A DNA stretch of 64,000 nucleotides from Kibdelosporangium sp. MJ126-NF4 (lineage in GTDB: Bacteria > Actinomycetota > Actinomycetes > Mycobacteriales > Pseudonocardiaceae): positions 62,001 to 126,000 of the forward strand of contig NZ_CDME01000008.1 in NCBI RefSeq assembly GCF_000826545.1, read 5' to 3'. A model generated the notes under the pieces. It ran no database searches. It worked only from the letters and a program-made list of their open reading frames with translations, and was not told the origin of the DNA. The stretch's first letter is position 1; every line of letters begins with the position of its first letter. This document shows, one piece after another, positions 26,214 to 35,097 of the stretch. A program made the position numbers and the translations under genes.

Positions 26214-27164
26214 GTGCAACGATGGCGCGGGTTGGAACATATTCCGGGCGGTTGGGGGCGATGCGTTGCCACCATCGGCGTGTTCGATGGCGTGCACCGG
26301 GGGCACCAGGCGCTGATCGAACGTGCGGTCGAGTTAGCCGGCCAACGAGACGTGCCCAGCGTGGTCGTCACGTTCGACCCTCATCCTTCCGAGGTCGTAC
26401 GACCGGGCAGTCACCCGGCGCAGCTGACCACGCTGCGTCGCAAGGCCGAGCTGGTCGAGCAGTTGGGCGTGGACGTGTTCTGCGTGCTGCCGTTCACCGT
26501 CGAGCTGTCCAAGATGCCGGGTGACGAGTTCGTCCACGAGGTGCTGGTCGACCGCCTGCACGCGTCGGCTGTCGTGGTCGGCGAGAACTTCCGGTTCGGC
26601 AACAAGGCGCAGGGGGACATCGAACTGCTGGCCAACCTCGGTCACCGGTTCGGCTTCAGCGCCGAGGGCGCGAAGCTGCTCACGTCCGCCACGAACGGGG
26701 AGATCACGTTCTCCTCGACGTACATCCGGGCCTGTGTGGACGCTGGTGACGTGGTCGCCGCGGAGGCGGCGCTCGGCAGGCCGCACCGCCTTGAGGGCAT
26801 CGTGGTGCGGGGTGATCGCCGCGGTCACCAACTGGGATTCCCGACGGCCAACCTGTCGACGCCCAGGTACACGGCGGTTCCCGCCGACGGTGTCTACGCC
26901 TGCTGGTTCACCTCGCTGGGCAGCAGCGGTACGCCGCCGCGGATGGCCGCGGTCTCGGTGGGCACCAACCCGACCTTCTCCGGCCGGGAACGCCGGGTCG
27001 AGGCGTTCGTTCTCGACGTCGACGAGGACTTCTACGGCCAGCGTGTCGGGCTCGACTTCGTCGAGCGGTTGCGGCCGATGGAGCGGTACGACACTGTCGA
27101 GGCGTTGCTGGACCAGATGCACGCCGACGTGGCCAAGGCGCGGGAGGTACTGGGCCGCCCGTGA
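26214..27164 (+). CDS. ribF: Bifunctional riboflavin kinase / FAD synthetase
   Basis: 316 residues. N-terminal FAD synthetase: VATIGVFDGVHRGHQALIERA and VVTFDPHPSEV, FRFGNKAQGD, STYIRACVDAGDV. C-terminal riboflavin kinase (about 185-310): GIVVRGDRRGHQLGFPTANLS, PADGVYACW, SVGTNPTFSGRERRVEAFVLDVDEDFYGQRVGLDFVERLR. Converts riboflavin to FMN and FAD in the cytoplasm. Standard partner of truB. Confidence 0.96.
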   Translation: MQRWRGLEHIPGGWGRCVATIGVFDGVHRGHQALIERAVELAGQRDVPSVVVTFDPHPSEVVRPGSHPAQLTTLRRKAELVEQLGVDVFCVLPFTVELSKMPGDEFVHEVLVDRLHASAVVVGENFRFGNKAQGDIELLANLGHRFGFSAEGAKLLTSATNGEITFSSTYIRACVDAGDVVAAEAALGRPHRLEGIVVRGDRRGHQLGFPTANLSTPRYTAVPADGVYACWFTSLGSSGTPPRMAAVSVGTNPTFSGRERRVEAFVLDVDEDFYGQRVGLDFVERLRPMERYDTVEALLDQMHADVAKAREVLGRP

Positions 27165-27246
27165 CCGCATGATGTCGGCAAATCGCCTCGCTGGGGGCTC
27201 TGGCCTGGCAAGATGCAGGGGAACCAACCTGCGACGAGGGGCAAAG

Positions 27247-27726
27247 GTGGAGGACCAGAAGATCGTCCAGCGGAACCTGGAGCTGCAGAAACAGTGGTAC
27301 GGCGAGCCGCTTGGCGACCGTGTCCGGCGGCTCGTGGTGGCGTTCGACGTCTCGCAGGCGAACCTCGCCGACGTGCTGGGCATCAGCGCGCCCATGCTCA
27401 GCCAGGTGATGAGCGGCAGGCGCGCCAAGATCGGCAACCCGTCCGTGCTGGCCAGGCTGATCATGCTCGAACGCAAGGTGCTCACCCCGGAGGTCGCGTC
27501 CGGCCGCAAGGAGGCGCTGCAGAAGGCGCTCGAGGACGTCAGGGACTCCAAGCCGACGGTGAGCCGGGACATGCTGCCGGTCGACCCGGGCAGGGCGGAC
27601 CGGGCGGTGCTGGCGCTGCTGCGTCGCGCGGCGAGTGCTGACGAGCTGACCGAGGCCGCACGGCTGCTGGACGGCCGTTACCCGGCGTTGGCCGAGGTGC
27701 TGCGACGGGCCGGTGCGCTCGCGTGA
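27247..27726 (+). CDS. HTH transcriptional regulator conserved next to ribF
   Basis: 159 residues from GTG 27247, with GAGGGGCAAAG upstream. A lambda-repressor-type helix-turn-helix lies at about 20-62 (GDRVRRLVVAFDVSQANLADVLGISAPMLSQVMSGRRAKIGNPSVL). The C-terminal half is helical with TEAARLLDGRYPALAEVLRRAG. It is a conserved actinobacterial regulator of unknown targets. Its last codons overlap the next gene by four nt (GTGA), so the two are translationally coupled. Confidence 0.82.
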   Translation: MEDQKIVQRNLELQKQWYGEPLGDRVRRLVVAFDVSQANLADVLGISAPMLSQVMSGRRAKIGNPSVLARLIMLERKVLTPEVASGRKEALQKALEDVRDSKPTVSRDMLPVDPGRADRAVLALLRRAASADELTEAARLLDGRYPALAEVLRRAGALA

Positions 27727-28178
27727 GGCTGTTCACCGCGGCGATCCCGCCGCCCGACGTGCTGGACAAGCTGGCCGTGGCACTCGACGGAACGGACCAC
27801 ACGGACTGGGTGCCGAGGGACAGCTGGCACATCACGCTCGGCTACTACGGCGAGGACGACCCCGCGACCCGAGTGCCGTGGGTCCGTGAACGCATGCAAG
27901 GCCTTGTGGCGCCGAAGGTGTCGCTGACCGATGCGGGCAACTTCGGCAACACGCTGTGGATCGGCGTGTCCCGTGTGGACCCGGCGTTCAACGCGCTCGG
28001 CGCGGCGCTGCGGTTCAACGACCGCCACGACTGGCACCCGCACCTGACCATCGGGCACGGCGACCCGCTGGACCTGCCGTACTCAAGTCCCGAGTGGACG
28101 ATCGGCGAGGTGGTGCTGCTCGGCGCGGACCGGCGCTACGAGTACACCGTCGTCGACCGGTTCGGGTTTGCCGTCTGA
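27723..28178 (+). CDS. thpR: 2'-5' RNA ligase / cyclic phosphodiesterase family protein (2H phosphoesterase)
   Basis: 151 residues, GTG 27723. Both catalytic HxT/S motifs of the 2H superfamily are present: WHITLGYYG (~40) and PHLTIGHG (~104), with the N-terminal MRLFTAAIPPPDVLD typical of LigT/ThpR. The family ligates tRNA halves or hydrolyses 2',3'-cyclic phosphates in vitro; the in vivo role is unclear. It is somewhat short (family ~180) but complete. Coupled to the upstream HTH gene. Confidence 0.85.
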   Translation: MRLFTAAIPPPDVLDKLAVALDGTDHTDWVPRDSWHITLGYYGEDDPATRVPWVRERMQGLVAPKVSLTDAGNFGNTLWIGVSRVDPAFNALGAALRFNDRHDWHPHLTIGHGDPLDLPYSSPEWTIGEVVLLGADRRYEYTVVDRFGFAV

Positions 28179-28226
28179 TTTGCCGGGAACTCTCCTGGGG
28201 ACATCCATATCCCCAGGGAGTTGGTC

Positions 28227-28838
28227 ATGGCTGAGTCAGTACGGGCACGCCTACAGCCCACCCAGGTGCTGGCCGGACTCGTCGGGTTGGCGTTCCTCGC
28301 GCTGGGCGTCATCGGATTCGTGTACACCGGCTTCAACGACTTCGCCGGGCAGGGGCACACGATGCTGTGGGGGATCTTCGCGATCAACCCGCTGCACAAC
28401 GTGATACACCTGCTGTTCGGTTTCGTCGGTGTGCTGCTGGCGTTGACGTCGGCCACCGCGCGGCTCTACGGCTGGGTGCTGTTCGCCGGGTACGGGCTGC
28501 TGGTGGTGTGGGGCCTGATGCTGGTCGGGCTGACGTCCACCAACCCGGTGTCCGAGCTGGGTAACCCACTGAACATCAACGTCGCGGACAACTGGCTGCA
28601 CCTCGGTATCGCTGTGCTCGGTCTGCTGATCGCGATCATGCCGTTGCGGCGCAAGGTCGTGGAGACCGAACCGGAGGCGGTCGCTGCCCGGGAACCGGTC
28701 ACGGACCCGGTTCCGGCGCAACAGCCGCAGACGGTCGCGACGACCGACGAGCAGACCACGGCGACGACAGACGAACCCAAGCCGCGAGGCCTGCATCGGC
28801 TGAGCCGCCTGCGCAACCGTTCCACCGCGCAGCACTGA
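28227..28838 (+). CDS. DUF4383 membrane protein
   Basis: 203 residues from ATG 28227 (AGGGAG at 28215-28220). Four membrane segments (about 15-35, 53-75, 80-100, 125-145) contain the DUF4383 signature NPLHNVIHLLFGFVGVLLAL and NVADNWLHLGIAVLGLLIAI. The C-terminal ~55 residues are a Pro/Thr/Glu-rich cytoplasmic or surface tail ending in a basic patch. Function unknown. Ends 14 nt before the palindromic repeat at 28852. Confidence 0.87.
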   Translation: MAESVRARLQPTQVLAGLVGLAFLALGVIGFVYTGFNDFAGQGHTMLWGIFAINPLHNVIHLLFGFVGVLLALTSATARLYGWVLFAGYGLLVVWGLMLVGLTSTNPVSELGNPLNINVADNWLHLGIAVLGLLIAIMPLRRKVVETEPEAVAAREPVTDPVPAQQPQTVATTDEQTTATTDEPKPRGLHRLSRLRNRSTAQH

Positions 28839-28851
28839 ACCCGCAGGTCCA

Positions 28852-28901
28852 CCCTCGTGAGTGTTTCGGCCGGTTAGAACCGGCCGAAACACTCACGAGG
28901 G
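28852..28901. terminator. Palindromic repeat, family 1 copy 1
   Basis: Perfect 23-24-bp arms (CCCTCGTGAGTGTTTCGGCC... and complement) around a 3-nt loop AGA, between convergent DUF4383 and SDR genes. The SDR stop codon (28893-28895) lies inside the right arm. Near-identical palindromes are at 56649-56696 and 61828-61875. Confidence 0.8.
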
Positions 28902-30335
28902 TTGTTCTGCTGCTCCGGTGATGTTGCGGGACATTCCGCCGAAGATGACGCCGTGGAAGGGCGCGATCGACTTCCAGTACAGGTGCCCGGCGAGGCCGTG
29001 CGGCTCGAAGATCGCCCGCTGCCGGTAGGTGGCACCGTCGCCGTCCGGTACGACCGACAGTTCCAGCCACGCACGCCCCGGGACACGCATTTCGGCTCGC
29101 AGCCGCAGCATGTGCGGCCGTTCCAGGTGCTCGACGCGCCACCAGTCCAGCGCCTCGCCCACGTGCAGCCGACGCGGATCCTTGCGGCCTCGGCGCAGCC
29201 CGGCGCCGCCGGAGAGCCGGTCGATCCAGCCGCGCACCGACCAGGCCAGCGGGAACGAGTACCAGCCGTGTTCACCGCCGATGGACTCGATCACCGACCA
29301 CAGTGTCCTCGGGTCGGCGCTGGTCCTGGTTTCCCTGACGTCGGTGTAGACGCTGCCGCCGGACCACTCGGGGTCCGTCGGCAGCGGATCACTCGGCGCG
29401 CCCGCGTCCGACCAGCGGGTGGGCACGTCGGCGTCGCGGATCTTGGCCAGTGCCAGTTCGATCGCGTGCTCGACGTGCACAAGGCCCTCGGACGGCGGCG
29501 GGATGTGCTCGTCTATGTCGTGGTCGCGGCGGACCACCTCGTGCACCAGTGATTCGATCAACGGCACCGCGATGCTGCGCGGCACCGGCGTGACCAGGTT
29601 GACCCACTGGGCCGACAGCCACGGCGTCAGTACGGGAACCGGCACCACGACACGTCGGTGCAGCCCGGCGACGACGGCGTACCGGCGCATCATGTCCAGA
29701 TAGGACAACACGTCCGGGCCGCCGATGTCGAAGCCGCCGTCGACCTCCGGCGGCAGCGTGGCCGCGCGGGTCAGGTAGTGCAGCACGTCCCGGACCGCGA
29801 TCGGCTGGATCCGGTTGTGCACCCAGCGCGGGGTGACCATGGCGGGCAGGCGTTCGGTCAGGTAGCGTAGCATCTCGAAGCTGGCCGACCCGGAACCGAT
29901 GATGATCGCGGCCCGCAGCACGGCGGTCGGCACGCCGGACGCGAGCAGGATCTCGCCGACTTCCTTGCGGGAGGCCAGATGCGGCGACAGGTCACCGTCC
30001 GGCGTGATCCCGCCGAGGTAGACGATCCGCTCGACGGCCGCCTGCGCGGCGGCCTTGGCCACGGTGTCGGCGGCGGCCCGGTCCACGTCGACGAAATCGC
30101 TCTGGTGCAACGAATGCACCAGGTAGTAGACGACCTGCTGGTCCTGCACGGCCTCGGCGACACTCGCCGGATCGGTGACGTCTCCGCGCACGATCTCCGC
30201 GTGCTCACGCCACGGAACCTCAGCGAGTTTGCCGGGATCCCGTGCCACGGCCCGCACCTCGTGGCCCGCGTCGAGCAACTGGGGAATCAGCCGCCCGCCG
30301 ATGTAGCCGGTCGCACCGAAGACGACACACCGCAT
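28893..30335 (-). CDS. NAD(P)-binding SDR / NmrA-like protein with C-terminal DUF2867
   Basis: 480 residues from ATG 30335, six nt after GGAGG. The N-terminal Rossmann domain (MRCVVFGATGYIGGRLIPQLLDAGHEVRAVARDPGKL; GATGYIGG) is an atypical extended SDR (about 1-290). From ~320 the DUF2867 domain follows (SVYTDVRETRTSADPRTLWSVIESIGG, WDRLSGG-type, RLHVGEALDWWRVE). The two-domain form is widespread; reaction unknown. Last gene of the minus-strand cluster from the histidine kinase. Confidence 0.87.
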   Translation of the reverse strand: MRCVVFGATGYIGGRLIPQLLDAGHEVRAVARDPGKLAEVPWREHAEIVRGDVTDPASVAEAVQDQQVVYYLVHSLHQSDFVDVDRAAADTVAKAAAQAAVERIVYLGGITPDGDLSPHLASRKEVGEILLASGVPTAVLRAAIIIGSGSASFEMLRYLTERLPAMVTPRWVHNRIQPIAVRDVLHYLTRAATLPPEVDGGFDIGGPDVLSYLDMMRRYAVVAGLHRRVVVPVPVLTPWLSAQWVNLVTPVPRSIAVPLIESLVHEVVRRDHDIDEHIPPPSEGLVHVEHAIELALAKIRDADVPTRWSDAGAPSDPLPTDPEWSGGSVYTDVRETRTSADPRTLWSVIESIGGEHGWYSFPLAWSVRGWIDRLSGGAGLRRGRKDPRRLHVGEALDWWRVEHLERPHMLRLRAEMRVPGRAWLELSVVPDGDGATYRQRAIFEPHGLAGHLYWKSIAPFHGVIFGGMSRNITGAAEQPS

Positions 30336-30352
30336 CCGCACCCTCCAAGGTT

Positions 30353-31306
30353 CTACTGTCGATTCTCGTAGCGCTTGGTCAGTTCCGCGACTCGGTCCGC
30401 GGGCCACGGGCAGCGGTCGACGCCGTGCAGCCCGGCGAACAACACCTCCAGGTGCACCTGCCACGCGGCCAGCCACTCCGCCTGGTGTTCGGTCCGGGCG
30501 GAGGGCACGGATTGGGTCAGTTCGACGCGGATGCCCAGCTCCGGGTCTGAGGCGAACACCCACCGGACGGTGCCCGCGGGCGAACCGTCATGCAGCCACT
30601 CGTACTCCAGCGTGTGCGGTGCCTCCGCCTTGACCAGGCGCCCGGCCGGGACGTGGCCGTTGGTCGCGCGCAGCGGCGGCTCGTCGGTCAGCGCCGCGTC
30701 CTTGACCAGGAACGCCCACACCACATCCAGCGGTTTCCACACCAGATCACGGACGAAACGCAGCTCAACACCGCCATCCACCGGATGAACCGTGCCTTCG
30801 CCGAGCCCGAACTGCTCGATGTAGCCTTCCGCCCGGCTCAGCCAGTTGGTACCCGCCTGTGGGCTCTTCTCGGGCGTCACGCCGTCGAGTTGGGCCTGCA
30901 TGGCGTCGAGGCACTCGTCCCAGCCCGCGGCAGTGCGCCCGGCGCCGAGCAGGCCGGTCCCGCCGCCGCCGACCGTCTGGGTGAAGACAAGCAGGCAGCC
31001 GTTGCCGTCCGGGATCAGCTCGAACCGCAGCACGTCGAGGTTCCAGCGGTACATGAAGACCTTGGGCTCGTCGACCTCCAGCACCTCACCCGTCCACGCG
31101 CCGTCCACCACGGCCTCGTCGGGGAAGGTGAACCGCATCGGCGCCCCCGGCCGCAGTTCGGCCTCGACCGCGGCGGGGAACCAGTTGACCAGCTCGGCCG
31201 GGTCGGTGACGGCCCGCCACACCTTCGTGGGCGCGTGCCGGAGCCTGCGCTCGAAACGCAGCGTCGGCTTGCCGTCGATCGTGCTTAGCGTCGCATGTTC
31301 GGTCAC
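30353..31306 (-). CDS. Tandem SRPBCC (AHSA1-like) protein
   Basis: 317 residues with two SRPBCC modules: 14-150 (LRFERRLRHAPTKVWRAVTDPAELVNWFP ... GWDECLDAMQAQL) and ~180-305 (LRFVRDLVWKPLDVVWAFL ... EHQAEWLAAWQVHLEVLFAGL). The second is divergent. It begins one nt after the ArsR gene, the usual ArsR-SRPBCC operon in which the regulator controls a putative hydrophobic-ligand-binding protein. Ligand unknown. Confidence 0.87.
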   Translation of the reverse strand: MTEHATLSTIDGKPTLRFERRLRHAPTKVWRAVTDPAELVNWFPAAVEAELRPGAPMRFTFPDEAVVDGAWTGEVLEVDEPKVFMYRWNLDVLRFELIPDGNGCLLVFTQTVGGGGTGLLGAGRTAAGWDECLDAMQAQLDGVTPEKSPQAGTNWLSRAEGYIEQFGLGEGTVHPVDGGVELRFVRDLVWKPLDVVWAFLVKDAALTDEPPLRATNGHVPAGRLVKAEAPHTLEYEWLHDGSPAGTVRWVFASDPELGIRVELTQSVPSARTEHQAEWLAAWQVHLEVLFAGLHGVDRCPWPADRVAELTKRYENRQ

Positions 31307-31307
31307 G

Positions 31308-31616
31308 TCAGTCCTCCATCGTGTCCAGGTGTTGTTCGAGGGCGTCCAAACTGGACGTCCACAGCCGCCGGTAGGGCTCCAGCCAGGCGTCGAGCTCGGT
31401 GAGCGGTTCGAGCCGCAGCCGATACCACCGGCGCTGGGCGTCCTGGCGCACGTCGACCAGCCCGGCGCCGCGCAGCACTTTCAGGTGCTTCGACACGGTC
31501 GGCTGGGTCAGCCGCAACCGGTCGACCAGGTCGTTGACGGGGCGTTCGCCCGTGCGCAGCAGGGCGAGGATCTCCCGGCGACGAGGCTCGGCGAGCACCT
31601 CGAAGATAGATGCCAT
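31308..31616 (-). CDS. ArsR-family transcriptional regulator
   Basis: 102 residues. Complete winged helix: FEVLAEPRRREILALLRTGERPVNDLVDRLRLTQPTVSKHLKVLRGAGLVDVRQDAQRRWYRL. No Cys-rich metal site, so probably not a metal sensor; this subgroup accompanies SRPBCC genes. An AT-rich dyad-like stretch at about 31621-31645 (ATATAGC ... GCATATA) just upstream may be its operator. Confidence 0.9.
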   Translation of the reverse strand: MASIFEVLAEPRRREILALLRTGERPVNDLVDRLRLTQPTVSKHLKVLRGAGLVDVRQDAQRRWYRLRLEPLTELDAWLEPYRRLWTSSLDALEQHLDTMED

Positions 31617-31649
31617 ACGGGCAATATAGCTACAAAGGCATATACGCTG

Positions 31650-32397
31650 TCAACCCCACGCGATGGTGGACCGGTCGGCCCGGCGCTCGATGCGCACGGC
31701 GGCGGCGCCCACGACTGTGCAGATCGCCACCAACGCGGCCACCAGAACCCCGGTCGTCGGTGTGTTCGCGGCGATCCAGGCCAGCGCCCAGCACACAGCG
31801 GCGGCGAAGCCGATCACCGCGGGCAGGCGCAACACGGCAAGAGCCGCGACGACACCCGTCAGCAACAGCACAACGATCGCGGCGGCGGTACCTGGCGCGG
31901 CGCTGAACGCCGCTGCCGTCGTGGCCGCGCCCCGCCACAGTGGCGACGGCGACCCATCCCAGGTACACCATCACCGGGATGTGCAGCAGCAGCCTGTCCG
32001 CCCAGCCGTCAGCGGGCTGCAACCGCAACGCAGCCCCGAGCAGACAGGCCAGGAGCGCGACAATCATCAACTGTGCCAACAGGATCAGCCGGTTCGTGAA
32101 CAGCAGCACCCATGCCGCGTTCAGCACACCAGCGGCGACCAGCCACCAGCCGGTGCGCCGGTGCACGTCACGGTTTCGCTGCTCCGGCAACGCCTGCCGG
32201 ACCGCCAGCGCACCGAACGCGACGTAGATCAACGACCAGATGGTGAACGCGGCACCGCCGGGCAACAGCAACGTGGGATACGAATTCGCGACCACACCAA
32301 CGGACTCGCCCCACAGACCGACACCGCCGACCACACCGGCGGCGACCTGCAGGACCGCGACCAGGATCAGCGCACCAGCCCGTGCCTTGTCCGTCAT
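31650..32397 (-). pseudogene. TspO/MBR-like (tryptophan-rich sensory) membrane protein, frameshifted
   Basis: The frame from ATG 32397 encodes a membrane protein of the long TspO-like group (LLLPGGAAFTIWSLIYVAFGALAVRQALP, TGWWLVAAGVLNAAWVLLFTNRL, HIPVMVYLGWVAVATVA). After VATVA the homology continues in the next frame (ATTAAAFSAAPGTAAAIVVLLLTGVVAALAVLRLPAV ... TIAWG, stop at 31650). One extra base in the GGGG run near 31931-31934 explains it; the 748-bp span is one base over a multiple of three. Either a recent pseudogene or an assembly error. It lies in the minus-strand cluster, 14 nt after the response regulator gene. Confidence 0.75.
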
Positions 32398-32411
32398 CCG
32401 GACATTGTCGG

Positions 32412-33056
32412 TCAGCCTGAGAGGTGGCGCAGGACAGCCAGGACACGCCGGTGGTCCGTTTCCGACGGCGGCAGGCCGAGTTTGGTGAAGATGCTGCTGA
32501 TGTGTTTCTCGACCGAGCCCTCGCTGATGAACAACGTCTTGGCGATGGCCGTGTTCGTCCGGCCTTCGGCCATCAGCCCGAGTACCTCGCGCTCGCGCGC
32601 GGTGAGCGCGGACAGGTCCTGCGACCGCCTGCTGGCGCCGAGGACCTGCGTCACGACCTCGGGATCCAGCACGGTTCCGCCCGCCGCGATCTGCTCGCAC
32701 GCGGAGAGGAAGTCACGGACGTCGGCCACGCGGTCCTTCAGCAGGTAGCCGACGCCCCGAGCGCCGCCTGCCAGCAGCTCCGAGGCGTACCGGGTCTCGA
32801 TGTGCTGGGAGAACACGAGCAGGCCGACCGAGGGGTGTGCCTTGCGGACGGCCAGCGCGGCGCGGATGCCCTCGTCGGTGAAACTCGGCGGCATCCGCAC
32901 GTCGACCACGGCGATGTCCGGGATGTGTTCGGCGACCGCGCCCGTGAGGTCCTCGCCGGTGCTGACGGTCGCGACCACCTCGTGGCCACGCGTGCTCAAC
33001 AGCAGCGACAAGCCGTCCCGCAGCACGGCACTGTCCTCGGCGATGACGATCCTCAT
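32412..33056 (-). CDS. NarL/LuxR-family response regulator
   Basis: 214 residues. Receiver domain 1-120 with phospho-acceptor Asp in DIAVVDVRMPP (~52) and Lys in LLKDRVADV; C-terminal LuxR HTH (about 148-205; LTAREREVLGLMAEGRTNTAIAKTLFISEGSVEKHISSIFTKLGL). Partner of the histidine kinase immediately upstream (ATGA overlap, 33053-33056). Probable targets include the genes that follow on the same strand. Confidence 0.93.
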   Translation of the reverse strand: MRIVIAEDSAVLRDGLSLLLSTRGHEVVATVSTGEDLTGAVAEHIPDIAVVDVRMPPSFTDEGIRAALAVRKAHPSVGLLVFSQHIETRYASELLAGGARGVGYLLKDRVADVRDFLSACEQIAAGGTVLDPEVVTQVLGASRRSQDLSALTAREREVLGLMAEGRTNTAIAKTLFISEGSVEKHISSIFTKLGLPPSETDHRRVLAVLRHLSG

Positions 33057-34258
33057 ACCGGAAATGAGATCACGACCTGCGTCGGTCCTCCCGGCGGGCT
33101 GCTGACTGTCACTGTCCCATCCACTGTGGCCACTCGTTCACGCAGTCCGGCCAGCCCGGCGCCCGGTTTCACCGACGCGCCGCCGATCCCGTTGTCGGAC
33201 ACCACGATCCGCGGCCCCGGCCCGGTGATCGCCACCGAGGCGTTGGTGGCCTGCGAGTGCTTGGCGATGTTCGTCAGCAGCTCGGCCGTGCAGAAGTACG
33301 CGATCATCTCGACCGCCTGCGGCGGACGCTCGTCCAGCGTCACCGACAGCTCGACGGGGATCGGGCTGCGCGAGGCCAGCGTGGCCAGTGCCGCGTCCAG
33401 GCCCTTGTCCAACGCGGCCGGGTGGATGCCCCTGGCCAGGTCACGCACCTCGACCAGGGCCTCCTTGGCGTTGACGTGCGCGAGGTCGACCAGTTTCCTG
33501 GTCATCGCCAGGTCGGGGTCGCCTTCCAGCTCCTCCTTGACCATGCCGAGGTGCATGGCCAACGCCACCATCCGCGCCTGAGTGCCGTCGTGCAGGTCAC
33601 GCTCGATCTGACGCAGCCGCGCGGCCGCGTCGTCGACCGCGTGCGCCCGCGTCTCCTCAAGGTCACGCACGCGCTGCGACAGCGTCGTCGGCGCGAGGAA
33701 CCCCTGGATCATCAGGCGGTCGACGAACACGAGGCCGCGCGTCACCCACGGCGCGGCCAGCAGCAGGAGCACACCGAACACGGCGAGGGCGATGGCGTTG
33801 GGCCAGGTGTCGACCTTGAAGTTGACGAGCGGCAGGCCGAGCTTCACCCGCAGCGTGAACCAGTACGTGACGTGCGTGACCATGAACAGGCCATAGATCC
33901 AGAACATCCCACTCAGCACGAACGTGGCCAGCCCGAGCGGGGCCTTGAGCAGGACGTAGAACACCGCGCGCCAGCTCACGCCGTCGAGCAGCACCGCGGG
34001 GATGACGCCGCGCCTCGGCTTGGGCGGTCCCGGTTTGTCGACCTTCAGCTTCAGCAGCGAACCGGCCATCGAGCGATAGGTGTTGCCGAGGCCGCGTGCG
34101 ATCAGCACACCCAGCGCGGCCAGTGGCAGCCCGATGAACGTGATCGACAAAGCCGTGCCGACGACCAGCGGCACGAGCATGAGCACCAGGCCGACCAGGG
34201 AGAGCGGCAGGCAGGCCAGCACATAGAGCACCTCGGCTCCCGTGCGTCTGGTGAACAT
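33053..34258 (-). CDS. Sensor histidine kinase (NarX-like, HisKA_3)
   Basis: 401 residues. N-terminal sensor domain with paired membrane segments (about 10-60 and 100-165) typical of the actinobacterial putative-sensor family; dimerisation/phosphotransfer helix RLRQIERDLHDGTQARMVALAMHLGM with His in DLHDGTQ; HATPase N-box ELLTNIAKHSQATN and G1-box VVSDNGIGGASVKPGAGLAGLRERV. Signal unknown. First gene of the minus-strand cluster, divergent from rpsO across 348 bp. Confidence 0.92.
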   Translation of the reverse strand: MFTRRTGAEVLYVLACLPLSLVGLVLMLVPLVVGTALSITFIGLPLAALGVLIARGLGNTYRSMAGSLLKLKVDKPGPPKPRRGVIPAVLLDGVSWRAVFYVLLKAPLGLATFVLSGMFWIYGLFMVTHVTYWFTLRVKLGLPLVNFKVDTWPNAIALAVFGVLLLLAAPWVTRGLVFVDRLMIQGFLAPTTLSQRVRDLEETRAHAVDDAAARLRQIERDLHDGTQARMVALAMHLGMVKEELEGDPDLAMTRKLVDLAHVNAKEALVEVRDLARGIHPAALDKGLDAALATLASRSPIPVELSVTLDERPPQAVEMIAYFCTAELLTNIAKHSQATNASVAITGPGPRIVVSDNGIGGASVKPGAGLAGLRERVATVDGTVTVSSPPGGPTQVVISFPV

Positions 34259-34606
34259 GTCACCAAGCCTGCCGCACGCTGCGACGACGGACGACCCGGG
34301 TAACCCCCACGGCTACTCGGCGGCCAGCCTGGCCCCGGGCCTGTCGGGTGCCGGGCCAACTGGCGCGCCTCGCCGACGAACTCGGGAAATAAGCACGAGC
34401 GTTCGATGGCGTCGATTCAGTAGAATGAACTCTCAGTGGTGAACTGCCTGATCCGAGCGTGTGGTGCCCGCTCGGGTGCCTGCGTGCGCATCGGTCCTGA
34501 TACCCTTCGTAGTTGGGTCCTGCTGTGGTCCGTGGCGGCTGGTACCGACTAACGCCTCATCACGAGGCGTCCTCACGGGACAGAGAACAGAACAAGGAGA
34601 ACACGC
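34259..34606. promoter_or_regulatory. Divergent promoter and leader region of the kinase and rpsO genes
   Basis: 348 bp without a gene. Visible: a -10-like TAGAAT (34421-34426) facing rpsO, a second candidate TACCCT at about 34501, a 7-bp-stem hairpin ACGCCTC/GAGGCGT (34552-34570), and AAGGAG (34594-34599) before the rpsO GTG. S15 mRNAs often carry an autoregulatory leader; whether this hairpin is one cannot be told from sequence alone. Confidence 0.5.
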
Positions 34607-34876
34607 GTGGCGCTGACCACCGACCAGAAGAAGACGATCCTCGGCGAGTACGGCTTGCACGACTCGGACACCGGATCACCCGAGGCGCAGGTCGCGCTGC
34701 TGACCAAGCGGATCAGCGACCTGACCCGGCACCTTCAGGAGCACAAGCACGACCACCACTCCCGCCGCGGCCTGCTGCTGCTGGTGGGGCGCCGCCGCCG
34801 GTTGCTCAACTACGTGGCCAAGGTGGACATCCAGCGGTACCGGACGCTGATCCAGCGTCTCGGCCTCCGCAGGTGA
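34607..34876 (+). CDS. rpsO: 30S ribosomal protein S15
   Basis: 89 residues from GTG 34607. Whole-length match to S15: [88 protein letters not shown], including the 16S-binding [11 protein letters not shown] and HHSRRGLL motifs. Standard partner of pnp. An 11-bp hairpin just downstream is a terminator or processing site. Confidence 0.98.
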   Translation: MALTTDQKKTILGEYGLHDSDTGSPEAQVALLTKRISDLTRHLQEHKHDHHSRRGLLLLVGRRRRLLNYVAKVDIQRYRTLIQRLGLRR

Positions 34877-34881
34877 GCTCG

Positions 34882-34916
34882 GGAGGGGGAGCGGCCAACG
34901 GGGCTGCTCCCCCTCC
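34882..34916 (+). terminator. rpsO-pnp intergenic hairpin
   Basis: Perfect 11-bp arms GGAGGGGGAGC (34882-34892) and complement (34906-34916), 13-nt loop, starting 5 nt after the rpsO stop and followed by GAACATTTGAC. It can end the rpsO transcript or act as an RNase site; in other bacteria this position is used for PNPase autocontrol. Confidence 0.7.
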
Positions 34917-35097
34917 GAACATTTGACAAGGGAACAAGGGCTTAGCGGACGGGGCAGTATCTGCGCCGGTCCTCGGTAGTGGCTCCCGGGTAGGAAAGAG
35001 GAACCCGGGGGCTTCGATCGAAGACCGGCCTCGTCCACACCGCGTCGACGGCGGAAGTTCCGACCGCGGGCCCGTGAAAACGAGGAGAAACAACTAC

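Noticed and set aside
34552..34570. Known S15 autoregulatory RNA
   Set aside because: A simple 7-bp hairpin is seen, but none of the described S15-binding leader architectures can be recognised by eye.
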